A DNA stretch of 64,000 nucleotides from Panax quinquefolius (lineage: Eukaryota > Streptophyta > Magnoliopsida > Apiales > Araliaceae), in contig CM035167.1 in NCBI GenBank assembly GCA_020205615.1, positions 139,328,568 through 139,392,567 on the forward strand, in the 5' to 3' direction. A program made the position numbers and the translations under genes. Each line of letters starts with the position of its first letter. The first letter of the stretch is position 1. Below, piece by piece: positions 61,595 through 64,000 of the stretch. Below the pieces are notes generated by a model. It was not told the DNA's origin and did no database searches. It saw only the letters and a list, made by a program, of their open reading frames with translations.

Positions 61595-61777
61595 AATTAT
61601 ATTATTATTAGAAAAGGAATTTTTTAAGAAAAAATAAAAATATATAACAAAATAGGATATATATTTTTAATTTTTGTGAAAGAGAAAGACGGAGGGAATT
61701 TATTTTTTTTATTCTTCACAAAAATATTTCTGTATAAAATTAGACATTTTCTTCTTTTGGGAATGGAGGGAGGAGTA
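61595..61777. repeat. Stowaway-like MITE relics
   Basis: Two terminal motifs in the same orientation, GACGGAGGGAA (61688-61698) and ATGGAGGGAGGAGTA (61763-61777), resemble the right ends of Stowaway MITEs, the second with a TA after it. Matching left ends are not clear, so these may be truncated or nested copies. Confidence 0.35.
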
Positions 61778-62067
61778 TCTCTATCATATATGACCGCTGG
61801 CGCTCGATTACCTGCTTGACCCATTCGTCGTTGCGTTGAACAAACGCTTGCCCGTCGCCGAACCAATAACTCGAAAACTGTTGCTAATTTTCGTAGTATA
61901 AGCTAGCAATAAGTGGTAAAATAATCAAATTAGCTTTATCGGGGCGAGTTAAAGCTTCTACAGATAATACTACTAGTATATAATTCGTTTTGGTATCAGT
62001 TCAATCGTTGAATTTTCAATTTCTTTTGCAGGTTTCTGGACGTTTTGATTCCAAATTTCAATAAAAA
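61778..62067 (+). promoter_or_regulatory. 5' flank and leader of the isomerase gene
   Basis: Between the last transposon relic and the start codon. TTGCAG followed by GTTTCTGG near 62025-62035 could be the acceptor of a leader intron. No obvious TATA box can be assigned. The gene promoter has only about 0.5 kb before the copia LTR. Confidence 0.4.
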
Positions 62068-62598
62068 ATGTCACCAGAATCGAAGTTGAAAGATGCAGCT
62101 CAAGTCGAAGAAGGCGCATCTCTCCAATCCATCCGCTACAAACGCGGCTCACTTCAGCTACTTGATCAGGTCCTTCTCTCTCTCTCTATATATATGTGTG
62201 TGTGTGTTTGTTTATCAGTTTATGTATATTATGATTTTAGCAACATGTCTATGTTGTTAGATGGTGCCTCCAAAAAGTAACCTTTCCTGCTAATTTAATA
62301 ATTGTCTTCTCAATTGTTTGGGTGTTAAGTTGTTCCTGTTACTGTTAGGGAAATTGGATTAGCTGCTTTCCTCTGAATCCCTTTTTGTTGGATAGAAAAC
62401 AAATATATAATCTCTTACTGATTTTGCATTCAATAAGCTTTTATCTTGAAAGGCTTTGGATTGGGGAAGATTTGGGGATGTTTTATGGTCCTCTTGCTTT
62501 CAGTTTATTTCATGGATCTAATTTGAACTGTTTGTTGACCAGAGAAAGCTTCCACTCGAAACTATTTATTTGGATATTCGTGATGCCACTGATGGATG
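62068..62598 (+). CDS. MTI1: Methylthioribose-1-phosphate isomerase, exons 1-2 (partial)
   Basis: Exon 1, 62068-62169, encodes a short N-terminus then SLQSIRYKRGSLQLLDQ and ends at donor CAG/GTCCTT. Exon 2, 62543-62598, encodes RKLPLETIYLDIRDATDG from acceptor CCAG to donor GATG/GTAATG; the join is in phase. These match the start of the eIF2B-related isomerase that converts 5-methylthioribose-1-phosphate to the ribulose form in the methionine salvage (Yang) cycle, a cytosolic step that recycles the methylthio group released by ethylene, polyamine and nicotianamine synthesis. The next family block (the region with VRGAPAIA) is not found up to 64000, so intron 2 exceeds 1.4 kb and the rest, including catalytic residues, lies beyond the window. 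The start codon is the first ATG and gives an N-terminus of normal length. No lesions are seen. Confidence 0.85.
62174..62210. repeat. Compound microsatellite in intron 1
   Basis: Adjacent CT, TA and TG dinucleotide runs starting four bases after the exon 1 donor. Likely polymorphic. Confidence 0.85.
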
Positions 62599-62916
62599 GT
62601 AATGTATTTCTCACTTGCCTAATTTAAATGTACACTTTATCATCATATCATGTTGCTTTACCGCTTGAACTTCTACTACCCAATACTAGGATGTTCAATC
62701 AACTAGTATCTGTTCACTAATTTATATAAAGAAAATTATCCTAACGATTTCAGTTTATAGCAAGTGATCATCTTAAATTCTTTTGTTAATTTTGAAATTT
62801 GGATACGCTGTTGGTTCATCGGTTAAGAGTCTATTTCCTGAGCCATGTTATACATTTCTTCAAGTCTGTGGAAGAATGTGATAGCTATGTACGTAGGTAG
62901 GTTATTCAATTTAATA
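62599..62916 (+). other. Intron 2 of the isomerase gene, first part
   Basis: AT-rich sequence with no exon candidate and no repeat that I recognise. Confidence 0.6.
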
Positions 62917-63152
62917 CCCCCTCCAAAATTAGAGATACATTTTGACTTTTTGAAGTCAATTTAAGAATCCAAATTTGATATAATTTTGATGTAGTTTTGA
63001 AAACAAAAAATATTAACTAGTAGTACTTTATAGTTGGTTTATAATTGTTGTAATTGTTTGTTGTGAATCTAATTAATTCCATATTGATTTTAGGATTTTG
63101 CGAATTGACTTGAAAATATTAAAATGTATGTCCAATTTTGGAACGGTGGGAG
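62917..63152. mobile_element. Stowaway-like MITE in intron 2
   Basis: 236 bp with inverted ends, CCCCCTCCAAAATTAGAG on the left and, on the opposite strand at the right, CTCCCACCGTTCCAAAATT. Both are flanked by TA (62915-62916, 63153-63154), the target of Tc1/mariner-type MITEs. The interior is AT-rich without a gene. It would depend on a mariner-like transposase elsewhere. Confidence 0.85.
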
Positions 63153-64000
63153 TATGCGTTTCTATGCATAAATAGTGAGGTCCTAACCATATCTTCCACA
63201 CCAACAACCAATAAACATGTGCTCCATACTTTCCCCAGGAAGCTTTTCAATTCAGTTTCTGAGTTATACTTCATAAGCTTACGTCTCCTTGTGAAACTTG
63301 TCCACATATAACATGATATCTTCTGTCTTTTCCTATTTCTTTGGCGACTTTTTTCCTAGCGTTTCTTAGTATTAATTATATATGACATGTAACTGAAATT
63401 CCTCTGAAAATATTGGGGTAAAGGTGTTGTGTTTGTTTTATTTACTAGGTTTTGAGTATATATTCTTTTTATTTGATATATTAAATTATATTGTTGTGTA
63501 CTTGCATGAACCAAAAATGGGGAACCTGAAAAGGAACCAAGATGAGTTTCCAAACCACTATTATCCAAAGAAGAATGACCTTTACATCTTAGATCTACCT
63601 TATGCCCAGTGGACCTAGAAATTTGTCTCTGGGGACGAGTTTTTTTTCAAATGACCTGTTTTAAATAGAAATACAAGAATTTTTTCTTACTCCTACTTAG
63701 AGTAATTTAAAATAAATTGTGTGCGATAATTTTTTTTCAAGAATCTTTTTAAATACACAAAGCGATAATCTTTAATGTTTTTCTTGTGTGAAAAAAATAT
63801 ATGTAACTAACTATTCATGTGATCTATAGAATTTATTTGAGACATTTTAATTGAAACAAAGATATTTTTAACATGCTATGTTAATAAAAGGAATGCATTT
63901 TTTTATTGATAGTATAGAAACGACTCAATATTCTTAATTTTATCATTACAATTTCGTTATCATACCATCACTATTAAACTAAACCTTTAATAAATTTATG
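63153..64000 (+). other. Intron 2 continuing; nothing certain
   Basis: No third exon is visible. A minus-strand frame at 63119-63307 and a plus-strand frame at 63424-63618 are open for about 60 codons but show no domain, and the first overlaps the MITE end. The stretch is AT-rich. Confidence 0.5.

Noticed and set aside
63119..63307. Minus-strand frame of 62 codons near the MITE
   Set aside because: Overlaps the MITE end, lies in intron 2 of the isomerase gene, and I recognise no domain; it could be an old repeat fragment.
63424..63618. Possible third exon of the isomerase gene
   Set aside because: The translation lacks the expected block that follows DIRDATDGW in the family, and the borders are not convincing.

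Overview
This is plant nuclear DNA, from an angiosperm and probably a eudicot. It is an AT-rich, repeat-choked flank of a single-copy gene. The evidence is threefold: an intron-containing gene at the right edge whose first two exons match plant methylthioribose-1-phosphate isomerase; plant-type Ty3/gypsy chromovirus (Tekay-like), Ty1/copia and CACTA (En/Spm) elements; and Stowaway-like MITEs. No tRNA, rRNA, CRISPR or bacterial feature was seen. Species cannot be named from this sequence.

Layout. About 61.5 kb is one nest of elements within elements. The innermost readable host is a Ty1/copia element, whose integrase/RT part lies at 12284-13897 and whose RNase H end and 3' LTR lie at 60715-61566. 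A CACTA transposon (13898-60714, 3-bp target duplication GAG) sits inside its pol gene. Inside the CACTA are (i) a Tekay-like array at 14516-41127, (ii) an oppositely oriented, 5'-truncated relative at 41128-46643, and (iii) a non-autonomous relative, F, at 47023-57915, which interrupts a transposase exon. The array itself contains a solo LTR (17382-19984), a complete non-autonomous element B (25644-34687) and a plus-strand solo LTR (37048-39876); F contains another solo LTR (50205-52820). Left of the copia piece is a second stack: LTR D (11118-12283) entered the copia integrase, LTR E (1-49 and 10188-11117) entered D, and complete element A (50-10187, duplication TATTG) entered E. The left halves of D and E lie outside the window.

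The gypsy-type elements share LTR ends (minus strand TGTAAGACCCC to GGGGCGTCACA), 2.3-2.9 kb LTRs, a degenerate initiator-tRNA-Met primer site, and, in the coding copies, the order gag, protease, RT, RNase H, integrase, chromodomain-like tail. All reading frames are broken. Elements B and F have lost RT and integrase and share a non-coding core, so they would have depended on proteins supplied by relatives.

The best structural finding is a hybrid LTR (24489-25643 plus 34688-36141). It begins like the array's own LTR, ends like the nested solo LTR, and is followed by a second copy of the same internal region starting at the same insertion junction. That is the footprint of unequal recombination between an element's LTR and a solo LTR nested in it. 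I found no new non-transposon system. Differences between copies cluster in C/G-containing words and are often short indels, while AT-only stretches are identical, so some of the apparent decay may be consensus error at methylated cytosines.

Only the right 2.4 kb (61567-64000) is non-nested. It holds MITE relics, the 5' flank and the first two exons of the isomerase gene, and a long second intron containing a Stowaway-like MITE.
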